The notes under the pieces were generated by a model. That model was not told where the DNA came from. It did not search any database and saw nothing but the letters and a program-made list of their open reading frames with translations. The position numbers and the translations under genes are program-made. Of a DNA stretch of 59,268 nt, positions 36,696-46,021 are shown in pieces; the first letter of the stretch is position 1, and each line of letters begins with the position of its first letter. Source of the DNA: Affinundibacterium baiyunense (GTDB lineage: Bacteria > Pseudomonadota > Gammaproteobacteria > Burkholderiales > Burkholderiaceae_D); assembly GCF_018139645.1 (NCBI RefSeq), contig NZ_JAGSPM010000015.1, forward strand, positions 1 through 59,268. The letters are read 5' to 3'.

Positions 36696-38663
36696 TTATT
36701 TTGTCGGCCTAGATTTATGAAAAACCACAGGACTCAGCACCGTCGATGGTGGTGGCGATTTTAAGATGTGTGGTTTCATCGTTCCCATCACATGCATTTC
36801 GCACGGTTTGCAATCAAAGCGCAAAGTGATTTTTTCATCGCCATTAATCAAAGTCATCGGTTCTGCTTTCACTTGTCCCTGCACACCCGTCACACCCTTC
36901 GCCTGCTTAGGGCATAAGTTAAACGAGAAACGCAAACAATGCTTGGTAATCATAACCGGCACTTCACCCGCTTCTTGGTGCGCTTCATAAGCAGCCGCAA
37001 TCAATTGCACGCCATGCTTTTTATAGAATTGGCTGGCTTTCTGGTTATAGACGTTTGCCAAGTAAGTTAGTGTTGTCTCTGGATATGCAACTGGCGGCTC
37101 CTCAGCCTCCGCGCGTAATGGCCGTTGCCATGCATGAACGCGCATTTGTTCATGCGCACTGACAGCGTCGCGTCGCAATGCATTGATTACTGAAGTTGGA
37201 ACAAACCACGGCTGACTTAAATTCACATTCAATTGTTCTAGGTAAAACATTGAAGCACCCAACTTTGCGAGGTTTTCACGCAAGCTTGCATCCACCTTTT
37301 CCGCTTGCTGCGCAGCTTCTAATTTGATGGCGACCGAAGTACTGCTGGTGACACCGTCAGCATCAGACAAACTCAACACTAAGCCATGCTCATGGTCACT
37401 CAAGGTCATCCATAAACCGACTTTGCGATCTGATGACTTTTTGGTCAATGCCATTTCCCATTGTTGATCGCGGTTTCGTTGTACCGACATGCCAACTTTT
37501 AGGCTCGCAAATTCGGCCATTTTCTCATTTGGATAGACGCGCCAAATAGTGCCATTCTCGTTGGTTTGCTTCTTTTCTACGGTATTTGCATGAACGCCTA
37601 CAACCTCGCGTTTATGCATGTAGTTTAATCCATCGCCATTGGCTAAATCTTCATTGGTTTCTAATTCAAACCAATCTGGTCCCAAACGCGTGACATAACC
37701 TATGTGTAATCCGACAAACTTCGGAGAGTCAAACGCGCCAATATTATCTAGGCGACCATTCGCAAAATAATCGGTATGACCACGATGAAAGGTCTTATCA
37801 ACATTTGGCGTAAATGCGATCTGCGTGCGTCCGCTAGAAGCCCGATAAAACTCGGGGCGACGTTCTAGGATTTCGTCTAATAGCAGGCGATAATGGGCTG
37901 TAATATTTTTCACATAGCCCATATCTTTGTAACGCCCTTCAATCTTTAAGGATTGAATACCGGCATCCAATAATGCTTCTAGATTCGCACTCTGGTCGTT
38001 ATCTTTCATCGATAACAAATGCTTATCGTACGCTACTACACGACCTTCGCTATCGGTTAAGGTGTAAGGCAAGCGACAAGCCTGCGAACAATCGCCACGA
38101 TTCGCACTACGACCATCTTTTGCATGTGAGATATAGCATTGACCTGAGTAAGCAACACACAAAGCGCCATGCACAAAATATTCAAGTGGCGTGTTGGTTT
38201 GTGCCTTGATCGCTTTAATCTGCGCTATCGTTAATTCACGTGCCAACACCAATTGTGAAAAACCAGAAGCACCGAGAAAATGCGCCTTGGCTGGCGTGCG
38301 AATATCGCATTGTGTACTCGCGTGAATTTGAATCGGTGGAATATCTAGTTCCATCACGCCCATGTCTTGTACGATCAAGGCATCGACGCCAGCATCATAG
38401 AATTGCCCGATCAATTTTTGCGCTGGTTCTAACTCGCTGTCGTGCAAAATCGTGTTGAGTGTGACGAAAATTCTCGCATGATAGCGATGTGCAAATTCAA
38501 CCAATTTAGCGATATCGCTAATTTCATTACTTGCGTTGTGGCGCGCACCAAAGGACGGGCCGCCAATGTAGACCGCATCTGCACCATGTAATATTGCCTC
38601 TCGACCGATTTCGACGGTCTTTGCTGGCGAGAGTAATTCAATTTCATTAATACGTAAGGTCAT
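36696..38663 (-). CDS. rlhA: U32-family 23S rRNA C2501 hydroxylation protein RlhA
   Basis: 655 residues. The N-terminal U32 domain has ADAVYIGGPSFGARHNASN, IVQDMGVMELDIPPI, HGALCVAYSGQCYIS and RGDCSQACRLPY with clustered Cys; the C-terminal part has ITKHCLRFSFNLCPKQAKG and FDCKPCEMHV. It follows E. coli RlhA (YdcP, 653 residues) nearly end to end. RlhA hydroxylates C2501 of 23S rRNA in an iron-dependent way. The old name is collagenase-like peptidase; peptidase function is unlikely. Start at ATG 38663; a GTG-led frame from 38675 adds four residues. Confidence 0.93.
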   Translation of the reverse strand: MTLRINEIELLSPAKTVEIGREAILHGADAVYIGGPSFGARHNASNEISDIAKLVEFAHRYHARIFVTLNTILHDSELEPAQKLIGQFYDAGVDALIVQDMGVMELDIPPIQIHASTQCDIRTPAKAHFLGASGFSQLVLARELTIAQIKAIKAQTNTPLEYFVHGALCVAYSGQCYISHAKDGRSANRGDCSQACRLPYTLTDSEGRVVAYDKHLLSMKDNDQSANLEALLDAGIQSLKIEGRYKDMGYVKNITAHYRLLLDEILERRPEFYRASSGRTQIAFTPNVDKTFHRGHTDYFANGRLDNIGAFDSPKFVGLHIGYVTRLGPDWFELETNEDLANGDGLNYMHKREVVGVHANTVEKKQTNENGTIWRVYPNEKMAEFASLKVGMSVQRNRDQQWEMALTKKSSDRKVGLWMTLSDHEHGLVLSLSDADGVTSSTSVAIKLEAAQQAEKVDASLRENLAKLGASMFYLEQLNVNLSQPWFVPTSVINALRRDAVSAHEQMRVHAWQRPLRAEAEEPPVAYPETTLTYLANVYNQKASQFYKKHGVQLIAAAYEAHQEAGEVPVMITKHCLRFSFNLCPKQAKGVTGVQGQVKAEPMTLINGDEKITLRFDCKPCEMHVMGTMKPHILKSPPPSTVLSPVVFHKSRPTK

Positions 38664-38755
38664 GGCAACACCCACATGTAGGCAAACATGCGAATAAAAG
38701 AAAGGGGTGGATTATAACGAAAAGCCTGATGCCACGCTTGTTTTGGGCGCGATAG

Positions 38756-41700
38756 TTAAGATTCTGCTTGTTGATTTAACCACGCTTGCGCTTCCTGCAG
38801 CGTCGTTTCCAATATAGCTTGCACTTCTATAAATAAGCGTTCAACTTCTGCTTCTTGCTCGGCCAAAATGGCGGATTCAATTTGTCGCGAAGCTTCTACA
38901 AAAGCGCCTGCGCCCAAAGTCCCCATCGATCCGCGCATGGTATGGAACACACGCGCAGCATCTTCAACCCTACGCTCACTCCAAGCCTTCCATCCAGAGT
39001 CAAATTGTTCTGGCCCTCTTTTCAGCATGTTTTGAATCAAGCCGATAAAAGTACTGCGATAGGCAGGATTGCCCTCGCAAAAAGCCATAAAACGATTCGG
39101 ATCAAAATACCTTGGTGATTCTGCTGAGGAATCTGACGCATCTGGCAACAATGTATCTGCCTCTGTTTCGCTATTACGCCGAACTTCAAACCCCTTCGCC
39201 CGCAAATACCGTTCTAATGCTGATTGCAATTCCGCGCTTTCCAGCGGTTTGCTTACATAATCATTCATTCCTGCTTGCAAGCAAATCTCTTTGTCGCCAT
39301 GCATTGCTGCGGCTGTAACGGCAATGATTTGCGGTTGGTGGATTTGCGCACTGCGCACGATCTTAGTACTTTCTAGACCATCTAAAATCGGCATGTGTAA
39401 ATCCATCCACACCACATCAAATGCTTGCTTTTTCGCATCAGCCGCCAATATTTGATCGACTGCGTCACGCCCATCGACGGCACTAGCTGTCTGATAACCT
39501 AAGCGCTCCAACATCATGCCAGCCACTTTGCGATTGGTCGGGTTATCATCGACCACCAACATACGCAGCGGGAAGCGATTACCCAAACTAGGAATCCCCT
39601 GACGCCTCTCTTGTTCTTGCTCACGCTTTAATTTACCCATTTGTTTTGACACAAACAGTAATTGCAACAAGGCTTCGGTCAAATGCGATTCACGCACAGG
39701 TTTTAATAAACAAGCTGGATCAGCTGCACCAAGATTAAGTTTGTGGTTGACATGCAAATCAGCTTGCATCGTCAAAGCTAACACAGGAACCTGCGCCAAC
39801 TTATCAGAACTTTGCATTAGTTGATGTAATTCTGGAAGTGTCATCGGACTATGTTCTACATCAATCACAATCAAGTCCAAGTCCAGCGCTGCCGCTTTTA
39901 AATGGGAAGTTATCTGCGTTGCGTCAGAAACGACTGTCACATCCATTTGATAATCAAGCAATCGTTGACGCATGATGCGGCTGCTAGTCGCACTTTGGTC
40001 TATCAAAAGCACTCTTTTACCAATTACTGATTTCAATTGCTCACGCGCAGCCATATCACTGGTATTTGGATTCACCGTCGCTTCATCAAAGAACGCTTCT
40101 GCTTGTAACCGCGCTGTGAAAATACTACCTTTTCCTTCTTCGCTTTGTAAGCGGATTCCGCCGCCCATTAATTCGGCTAAACGACGACTAATTGCCAAAC
40201 CAAGTCCCGTCCCCCCGTACTTACGCGTGGTTGCAGCATCGATTTGGGTAAAAGCCGTAAACAAATGATCGATTCGATCGGCCGGGATACCAATGCCGGT
40301 GTCCTTTACATGAATCTCCCACAAGTCTGTCTTTGCTGGATCAGCGACTGCCTTACTCACTTGCACAGTGACTTCGCCGCTATCAGTGAATTTCACTGCA
40401 TTACTCAATAAATTGAGAACAATCTGTCGCACGCGCGTGATATCGCCCAAGATAAACTTAGGCACATCCGCGTCAAACTCATACAACAACTCGAGCTGCT
40501 TTTGATTCGCAATATTGGCGAGCAAAGCAAGACAGTCTTCTATCATCTGCTGCAAAGAAAATGGCTCGCACTCTAAAGTCATTTTCCCCGATTCGATTTT
40601 TGAAAAATCTAAAATATCGTTAATAATCGTCAACAAGGCATTTCCTGAATTTCGCATGGTGTTGACGTAATCTTGTTGCTCAGTAGTCAACGAAGTGCTT
40701 GCTAACAAATCAGCCATGCCGATCACGCCGTTCATTGGTGTTCTTATTTCGTGACTCATGGTAGCTAAGAATGCTGCTTTCGCGCTTGCTGCTTGTAAGG
40801 CTTGCTCTGTCTGATGTTCAAGATCGATCGTTCTATCACGCACACGTTGCTCCAACTCGGCGTTTTGTAGCAGCAAGGCATCACGTGACTGTTGCAGCGC
40901 GTCCGCAGCATGCCTTAATTCATCACTAATTTGTTGGAATTCAACGAAGTTTGTCTGTATCTGCTCGCTATCGAGCTGTCCAGTACGTCCGAGCTTCAGG
41001 GCTGCGCCAGCAACTGCCGAAATCGTTTTGTTTAAACGGCTCGCAAAAAAAATGCCCAAAATGGAAGCAAGCACTGCCAACCCCAACGCAATCATCAATG
41101 TTCTTTGCGCTCGCTGCTTAATCACATAATTGAAATCATCAGCTGGTGCAGCAATCACCAATCGCCAATCTGGAAAATTCACATCCTCTTGTTGGTGCTT
41201 CACCAGCGCATTTGAAGTAACACTTCCGCCTTGATTCAAGACCAAAGCATGCGCAAGATACTGCTGGTCGTTTAAATCAAATTGAAAGCTTTCACAGACT
41301 CCAGTTTGCAAACAAGGGTGCGCGACCTTTGCAGTGCTCTTATCCGCGCTATTGCGTGCCAAAATTGTTGTGCGTGCAGGTAATTTTTTTAATGCTGCAC
41401 GTATTACAGCTGAACTCACATCAGCATTCGCTGCACCGTTCACTTCCAATAAGTGATTGTCAACCGAAGTTGCCACAACCTCGCCACGCTTATCAACGAT
41501 AAAAGCTAGTGCATTGGGACTCACTTCCAGATTACGCAACGAAGTGCCTAATAATTTGAATGACACATCCAATGCGAGTACGCCGATAATTTCTTTTTTC
41601 TTATTGCGCACGACAGTGGAGTGTGCAACTTGTAATTGCTTGCCAGAAAAAGATTGATAGACATCCGTCCAGGCACGTCGATCTAAGCCTTGACCTGTGT

Positions 41701-42241
41701 TATCTGCAGCTGCTATCGCGGAGGTAAACCAAGGTCTTGAGTTCGGAACATACACTTGCTGTTCTACGTGCTTTAAGTTGCGTCTATCAAGAGGATAATA
41801 ACTAAGGAAATGTTGGCGTAAATCAGTGTCCTTATGTTGCACCAAAATTTCAGGCGCAGCATCTTCATCATAGACATTAATCGCACGATACCCCCCTGCG
41901 ATCGGCGCAAAAGCAATAAATTTCACTAAGCGTGTACTGTGCATCGCGCTCCAAGCTACTTCTTCAAAGCGATCAAGGCTGGTGAAATTTTCTGGATCAG
42001 GTTGCGCTTTTTTTGCGCCACCAAACTGAGAGAAGTAATTGAAAAGACGCGTGGGCTCTGCCAAATCAGCATCGGCCGCATCGCTAGCGCGCAAGCTCGC
42101 TTGTATCATCACGGCTTTGGCCGCATCCAATGTCACTTGTTGCGCAGCACGATAGCCAAACCAAGTGATCAGAAGTGCTGGCAGTAAAACTAATACACCA
42201 ATTGCCAATGGTAGAAATAATTTTAAATGGACTTTCTTCAC
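38756..42241 (-). CDS. hybrid sensor histidine kinase with Cache, two receiver-like domains and HPt
   Basis: About 1160 residues. Order: TM1 (LKLFLPLAIGVLVLLPALLI), a large periplasmic Cache-type sensor, TM2 (LMIALGLAVLASILGIFFAS), coiled coil, HisKA (FLATMSHEIRTPMNGVIGM), HATPase (LLSNAVKFTD, DTGIGIP, GGTGLGLAISRRL), a degenerate receiver (VLLIDQSATSSR, LIVIDVE), a full receiver (MLVVDDNPTNRKVAG, VVWMDLHMPILDG, KPLE) and an HPt (FHTMRGSMGTLGA, phosphoacceptor His). This is a BarA-like phosphorelay anchored in the inner membrane. The ligand is unknown; Cache domains bind small organic molecules. Start taken as GTG 42241; a TTG at 42328 would add 29 residues. No response regulator gene is adjacent. 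Confidence 0.88.
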   Translation of the reverse strand: MKKVHLKLFLPLAIGVLVLLPALLITWFGYRAAQQVTLDAAKAVMIQASLRASDAADADLAEPTRLFNYFSQFGGAKKAQPDPENFTSLDRFEEVAWSAMHSTRLVKFIAFAPIAGGYRAINVYDEDAAPEILVQHKDTDLRQHFLSYYPLDRRNLKHVEQQVYVPNSRPWFTSAIAAADNTGQGLDRRAWTDVYQSFSGKQLQVAHSTVVRNKKKEIIGVLALDVSFKLLGTSLRNLEVSPNALAFIVDKRGEVVATSVDNHLLEVNGAANADVSSAVIRAALKKLPARTTILARNSADKSTAKVAHPCLQTGVCESFQFDLNDQQYLAHALVLNQGGSVTSNALVKHQQEDVNFPDWRLVIAAPADDFNYVIKQRAQRTLMIALGLAVLASILGIFFASRLNKTISAVAGAALKLGRTGQLDSEQIQTNFVEFQQISDELRHAADALQQSRDALLLQNAELEQRVRDRTIDLEHQTEQALQAASAKAAFLATMSHEIRTPMNGVIGMADLLASTSLTTEQQDYVNTMRNSGNALLTIINDILDFSKIESGKMTLECEPFSLQQMIEDCLALLANIANQKQLELLYEFDADVPKFILGDITRVRQIVLNLLSNAVKFTDSGEVTVQVSKAVADPAKTDLWEIHVKDTGIGIPADRIDHLFTAFTQIDAATTRKYGGTGLGLAISRRLAELMGGGIRLQSEEGKGSIFTARLQAEAFFDEATVNPNTSDMAAREQLKSVIGKRVLLIDQSATSSRIMRQRLLDYQMDVTVVSDATQITSHLKAAALDLDLIVIDVEHSPMTLPELHQLMQSSDKLAQVPVLALTMQADLHVNHKLNLGAADPACLLKPVRESHLTEALLQLLFVSKQMGKLKREQEQERRQGIPSLGNRFPLRMLVVDDNPTNRKVAGMMLERLGYQTASAVDGRDAVDQILAADAKKQAFDVVWMDLHMPILDGLESTKIVRSAQIHQPQIIAVTAAAMHGDKEICLQAGMNDYVSKPLESAELQSALERYLRAKGFEVRRNSETEADTLLPDASDSSAESPRYFDPNRFMAFCEGNPAYRSTFIGLIQNMLKRGPEQFDSGWKAWSERRVEDAARVFHTMRGSMGTLGAGAFVEASRQIESAILAEQEAEVERLFIEVQAILETTLQEAQAWLNQQAES

Positions 42242-42585
42242 ACCGGATGTTTCCCAATTTAGGTCAGGCCACCGAGAGATTCTCGATGGAAACAAATTGA
42301 GTATCCAAGTTGAAAAAGCTAGTGTCAATCACTTTTGCATCAGTAACTAGATCGAGTATGAATTCAGCTAACTTACCAATAAGAAAACGTTGAATTTAAG
42401 CTACAAAATCATCCTGACTCAAAGATTTGCGCCTGCATCACCACAAGCCGCAAATTAAACAAAAAAAACAGCCGAACTTGTTATCTGTTCGGCTGTTTTT
42501 CAATTATCAGAACTTAATAGTGCTAGCTAGTGCTAACGACACAGCTACGAAGACCAACAAACTCTACGTAAAATTTGTAGCGTTA
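42242..42585. other. spacer between histidine kinase and CsgG-like genes
   Basis: 344 bp. Contains the terminator at 42464-42500 and, towards the kinase, AT-rich promoter-like sequence. No gene is seen. Confidence 0.4.
42464..42500 (-). terminator. intrinsic terminator after the CsgG-like gene
   Basis: Arms AAAAACAGCCGAAC and GTTCGGCTGTTTTT with a 9-base loop. On the minus strand it ends in a run of T. Confidence 0.8.
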
Positions 42586-43740
42586 TTACAATTTATGACC
42601 ATTGAACGTGCCTTGACCAGCATGATCACCATCAAACTGCCACATACCGACCACTGCACCGGTTTTCAAATCGACGTTACCCATAAACTTGGCGTTCCCT
42701 GCTTTGCCGCTTCCCGCCAAATGCATCTCACCTTCAGCGCTGACCGTACCAGAAACATTAAAGTTAAAGTTGTACTTGGTTGATTTGCCCATCCCTGTTA
42801 CGCTGCCATTCTTGTTGATCATTACGTTGACGCTACCTTCATCATCGCCGGCAAATTTGACACTATACATGCCAACCAAACCCGGAGTAGATGCGCTAGG
42901 CGAGGATTGCACGGTTGGAGCAGGAGCAGCTGGTTGCGCATATTGCTGCGCTGCCACTTGTGAAGGCGGCGTTGCTTGAATTGAATTCGCTGCATTATTT
43001 TTCGAGGCTTGAGAAGTAGCTTGAATCAATTGGTCTTTATTTCTAACGGTTTGAACGATCTTGTTGTAATTATCGAGCAAACTGGCCGCAATTAACTTTC
43101 CTTCTGGCGTTTTGCTATAACCACCCGCACTCGCCCAACCAAAGCCGCCCCATCCCCAACCACCTAAACTAAAATCCATCTTACTTGCTTGGCCTTCGGC
43201 ACTCGCCACTTGAATACCTGAACGTACATCCGCCAATAACAGTGTGGTTTCAGCTTCTTTAAATTTCACGCCACCCGCCAAGCCGCCTAAAGCGCCGAGC
43301 GCGCCACCAAACCGTCCGAGCAAACCACCTACCGCACCGCCAACACCACCTGTATCACTTGCAAACTGTACCGATGGCGTCATCACAAAATCCGCTGCTT
43401 GCAATTGTCCACCGCCGACATTCGAACCTTGCTGCAACTGACCCGCAGAAGCTAACTCGCGTTCTTGACGAATATTTTGCATCGCTACGCCACGCTCGAC
43501 TACGGTGAAGCATCCCGACTCTTCAACGATCATACGCAACATCGTCGATGGTGAACCGAGCTTGTAAGTGGAGAGTGAGGCCAACATATGACTCTGCGGT
43601 TCCACCACCGCTAAGGTCCCTAAATTTTTGCTACATTTCTCAATCGCTCCTTTTTGTATGCTTTGCGCCTGTGCATACTCTGTCACAGTCAAACCAACTA
43701 CAAGTGAAGCGGCAATCATCGAGAAGTGTGGGTATTTCAT
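42586..43740 (-). CDS. CsgG/HfaB-like exported protein with C-terminal beta domain
   Basis: 384 residues. A signal peptide (SMIAASLVVGLTVTEYAQAQ) leads into a CsgG-like domain (about 25-240): LGTLAVVEPQ, RMIVEESGCFTVVERG, LQAADFVMTPSVQF. A very Gly-rich stretch (VGGAVGGLLGRFGGALGALG) sits where CsgG pores have transmembrane hairpins, and WGWGGFGWASAGGY is aromatic-Gly-rich. A Pro/Gln/Ala linker precedes a C-terminal domain of about 100 residues rich in beta strands (GMYSVKFAGDDEGSVNV, FNFNVSGTVSAEGEM). CsgG-like proteins form outer-membrane secretion pores or assemble surface structures; no lipobox Cys is seen and no curli genes are adjacent. AAAGGACG lies ahead of ATG 43740. Confidence 0.7.
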   Translation of the reverse strand: MKYPHFSMIAASLVVGLTVTEYAQAQSIQKGAIEKCSKNLGTLAVVEPQSHMLASLSTYKLGSPSTMLRMIVEESGCFTVVERGVAMQNIRQERELASAGQLQQGSNVGGGQLQAADFVMTPSVQFASDTGGVGGAVGGLLGRFGGALGALGGLAGGVKFKEAETTLLLADVRSGIQVASAEGQASKMDFSLGGWGWGGFGWASAGGYSKTPEGKLIAASLLDNYNKIVQTVRNKDQLIQATSQASKNNAANSIQATPPSQVAAQQYAQPAAPAPTVQSSPSASTPGLVGMYSVKFAGDDEGSVNVMINKNGSVTGMGKSTKYNFNFNVSGTVSAEGEMHLAGSGKAGNAKFMGNVDLKTGAVVGMWQFDGDHAGQGTFNGHKL

Positions 43741-43900
43741 TATCGGCGTCCTTTAGCTTTAAAATGATCGATCAAATATATCGAGTATTGTAAAAAATCA
43801 AAGGCGTAAGTATATCTTAAACAAACGCCAATACCGTTCAATCTCCGACCAGAGGTCGACTTCGGGCGATAGCAGTCACGCCATCAGTAAGAGATACAAA

Positions 43901-43933
43901 AAATGGGTGAATAATTTTCTTATTCACCCATTT
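43901..43933 (-). terminator. intrinsic terminator of the M1 peptidase gene
   Basis: Arms AAATGGGTGAATAA and TTATTCACCCATTT around a 5-base loop, 58 bp after the stop. On the minus strand the stem is followed by TTTTTGTATC. Confidence 0.75.
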
Positions 43934-43990
43934 ACTGTCTTTTGCAACCAAGAATAGTCAAAATACTCATTTACCTATTTGCCTACTTAA

Positions 43991-45721
43991 CTACTTGACA
44001 GCTCTCGCCAGTCGCGCCTTCGCTTGTACATCGGCAATCCAAGCTTCGATTTGCGGTTCATGTCTCAACAGCTTTGCGGCGGGATCAATCGTGAAAGTAG
44101 CATGTGCGGGTAGTTGTATTTGCCCCTTTCCCTTCTCCATCGCAACACGCACGATCTTATTGTTGATGCTTACTTCGACCGGTAAAGGAAACTCACTACC
44201 ATCGGGCAATTTCCACTCCAGCTTCAACACATTTCCATCGCGCTTGGACAAAAGTTCTGGCAATGCGGCATGCATCAAATAGCCTTTGAAAAACCAATTC
44301 CATTCTTTCTTGGTGATCTGGTTCACGATCTGAATAAACTCTTTGGTCGTGCTGTAACGCGGTGAAAAATTACCAGGTTTAGGGTCATTGCGACCATAAA
44401 TCAATAAACGTACTGCTTTGAAAAATGCGTCATCACCAATTTGTCCGCGTAAGGTGTGCAAGATATGCGAACCTTTAAAGTACACGTCATTGCCCGGACC
44501 ATTCGCAACCTCTTTTTCACTCATGGAACGACCAGTTACCATCGGAAATTTATTTACAATGCGTAAGCGCTGCTCATGCATACCGACCTGATAATCACGC
44601 TCACCGCGTAAGTACTGCAAATACAAAGGTTGCATGTACGAGGCAAAACCTTCATGCAACCAAAAGTCATCCCAATTCTGGTTAGTCATTTGATTGCCAA
44701 ACCATTCGTGTGCAAACTCATGATGCAATAACCAATCGTATCCGTGCGGCGACTTTTTATACTCATTGCCATACGCATTGATCGTCTGGTGTTCCATCCC
44801 AAGATGCGGTGTTTCGACAACGCCCATCTTTTCATCACCAAAAGGATATGGACCAAATTTGCTTTCAAAGAAATCTAGCATTGGTGCAAATTCGCTCATC
44901 AGATGTTTGGCTTTTTCTTGATTACCAGGCAAATGCCACATCTTTAAAGCAATTCGATTACCAAAGCGACTTTGGTAACTATCTTCAAGCAATTCATACG
45001 GTCCCACGTTCATCGCGATTCCATAAGTACTTGGATGCTTAATTTGCCAATGGTAGGTGCGCCAACCGTCTTTTTCGTCCATGCCCTGCGCAATACCGTT
45101 ACCAGCAACCACCAATGGCGAAGGAACGATAATGTGCAGACGCATTAATTTAGGTTTCCCCATCGGGTGGTCAATGCAGGGCCAAAACAAATCGCAGCCC
45201 TCGCCTTGTACCGCTGAAGCAATCCAAGGTGCGCCGCTCGCAGTTTGACTCCAAACAAAGCCGCCATCCCAAGGAGCACGCTTGGCGATACGTGGCACAC
45301 CTTGATAACGAATACTTACCTCGGCAATCTCACCTTTCTGCAAAGGTTGGGTCAGACTTAAGAACAAACGTCCTTCTGGATTACTAATCGCTTCGTTTGC
45401 TAAGGCTTTACCATTCACACTCACCGACTCGATCCTCAGATTTTTGTCGAGCTCTAACACCAGACGTTTTAGTTCTGCATTAGCTTTGAAGCTCAACACC
45501 GCATTACCACTGACACTGCGTGTTTGTGGATCAAGCTTCAAACTCAAATCAGCGTTCTCAAATAGCATCGCCAATTGTTCTGGAGTACGTTCCGTTCCCG
45601 AACTCATGGTAAATGCGGTCGGTTCAGAAGATGCTGGCAACGTCGCCTGCGCTTGAGATTGCGCTTGTGCGAGACCACTAAACGCTAAAGTCAGCGCAAA
45701 AGATAAAGTAGAAAGTTTCAT
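43991..45721 (-). CDS. exported M1-family zinc aminopeptidase
   Basis: 576 residues. The signal peptide ends near FSGLAQAQSQA. An N-terminal beta domain is followed by GMEHQTINAYG (exopeptidase GxMEN-like motif), HEFAHEWFGNQ and WLHEGFASYMQ (HExxH-18-E zinc site). It removes N-terminal residues from peptides, probably in the periplasm. The C-terminal ERAP1-like domain of long M1 enzymes is absent, so this is a short M1 form of leukotriene-A4-hydrolase-like size. Divergent from two M14 genes. ATG 45721 has no strong ribosome binding site. Confidence 0.88.
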   Translation of the reverse strand: MKLSTLSFALTLAFSGLAQAQSQAQATLPASSEPTAFTMSSGTERTPEQLAMLFENADLSLKLDPQTRSVSGNAVLSFKANAELKRLVLELDKNLRIESVSVNGKALANEAISNPEGRLFLSLTQPLQKGEIAEVSIRYQGVPRIAKRAPWDGGFVWSQTASGAPWIASAVQGEGCDLFWPCIDHPMGKPKLMRLHIIVPSPLVVAGNGIAQGMDEKDGWRTYHWQIKHPSTYGIAMNVGPYELLEDSYQSRFGNRIALKMWHLPGNQEKAKHLMSEFAPMLDFFESKFGPYPFGDEKMGVVETPHLGMEHQTINAYGNEYKKSPHGYDWLLHHEFAHEWFGNQMTNQNWDDFWLHEGFASYMQPLYLQYLRGERDYQVGMHEQRLRIVNKFPMVTGRSMSEKEVANGPGNDVYFKGSHILHTLRGQIGDDAFFKAVRLLIYGRNDPKPGNFSPRYSTTKEFIQIVNQITKKEWNWFFKGYLMHAALPELLSKRDGNVLKLEWKLPDGSEFPLPVEVSINNKIVRVAMEKGKGQIQLPAHATFTIDPAAKLLRHEPQIEAWIADVQAKARLARAVK

Positions 45722-46021
45722 AATTAGGAATTAAGTAGGAATCAAATCGGCGTCAAACGGAAATCATCAATGAAAAATTACAAGCTAATAACAAACTAAG
45801 CAAACAAACGACATCAGCACTCAGAGTACATAACGCTTGTGCTGCAATAGACATGTATCAGCTTCAATTAATATATTTAGAGCATAAATGACTTAGTTAA
45901 GTTCCACAAGCAAGAAACCGTACAACAAAAAAATTCAAAATTTAAAACAACTTAAGTGTCAGTCTTTGAACTAAACATAAATCAAGATAGTCAAAAGCGC
46001 ACATTTCCAACGGAGGATGAC
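45722..46021. other. divergent region M1 peptidase / M14 genes
   Basis: 300 bp, very AT-rich, and must hold promoters for both directions. No clear operator, small gene or RNA is seen. Confidence 0.4.

Noticed and set aside
36696..38663. Collagenase or peptidase annotation for the U32 protein
   Set aside because: End-to-end similarity to RlhA, an rRNA hydroxylation protein, fits better than protease activity.
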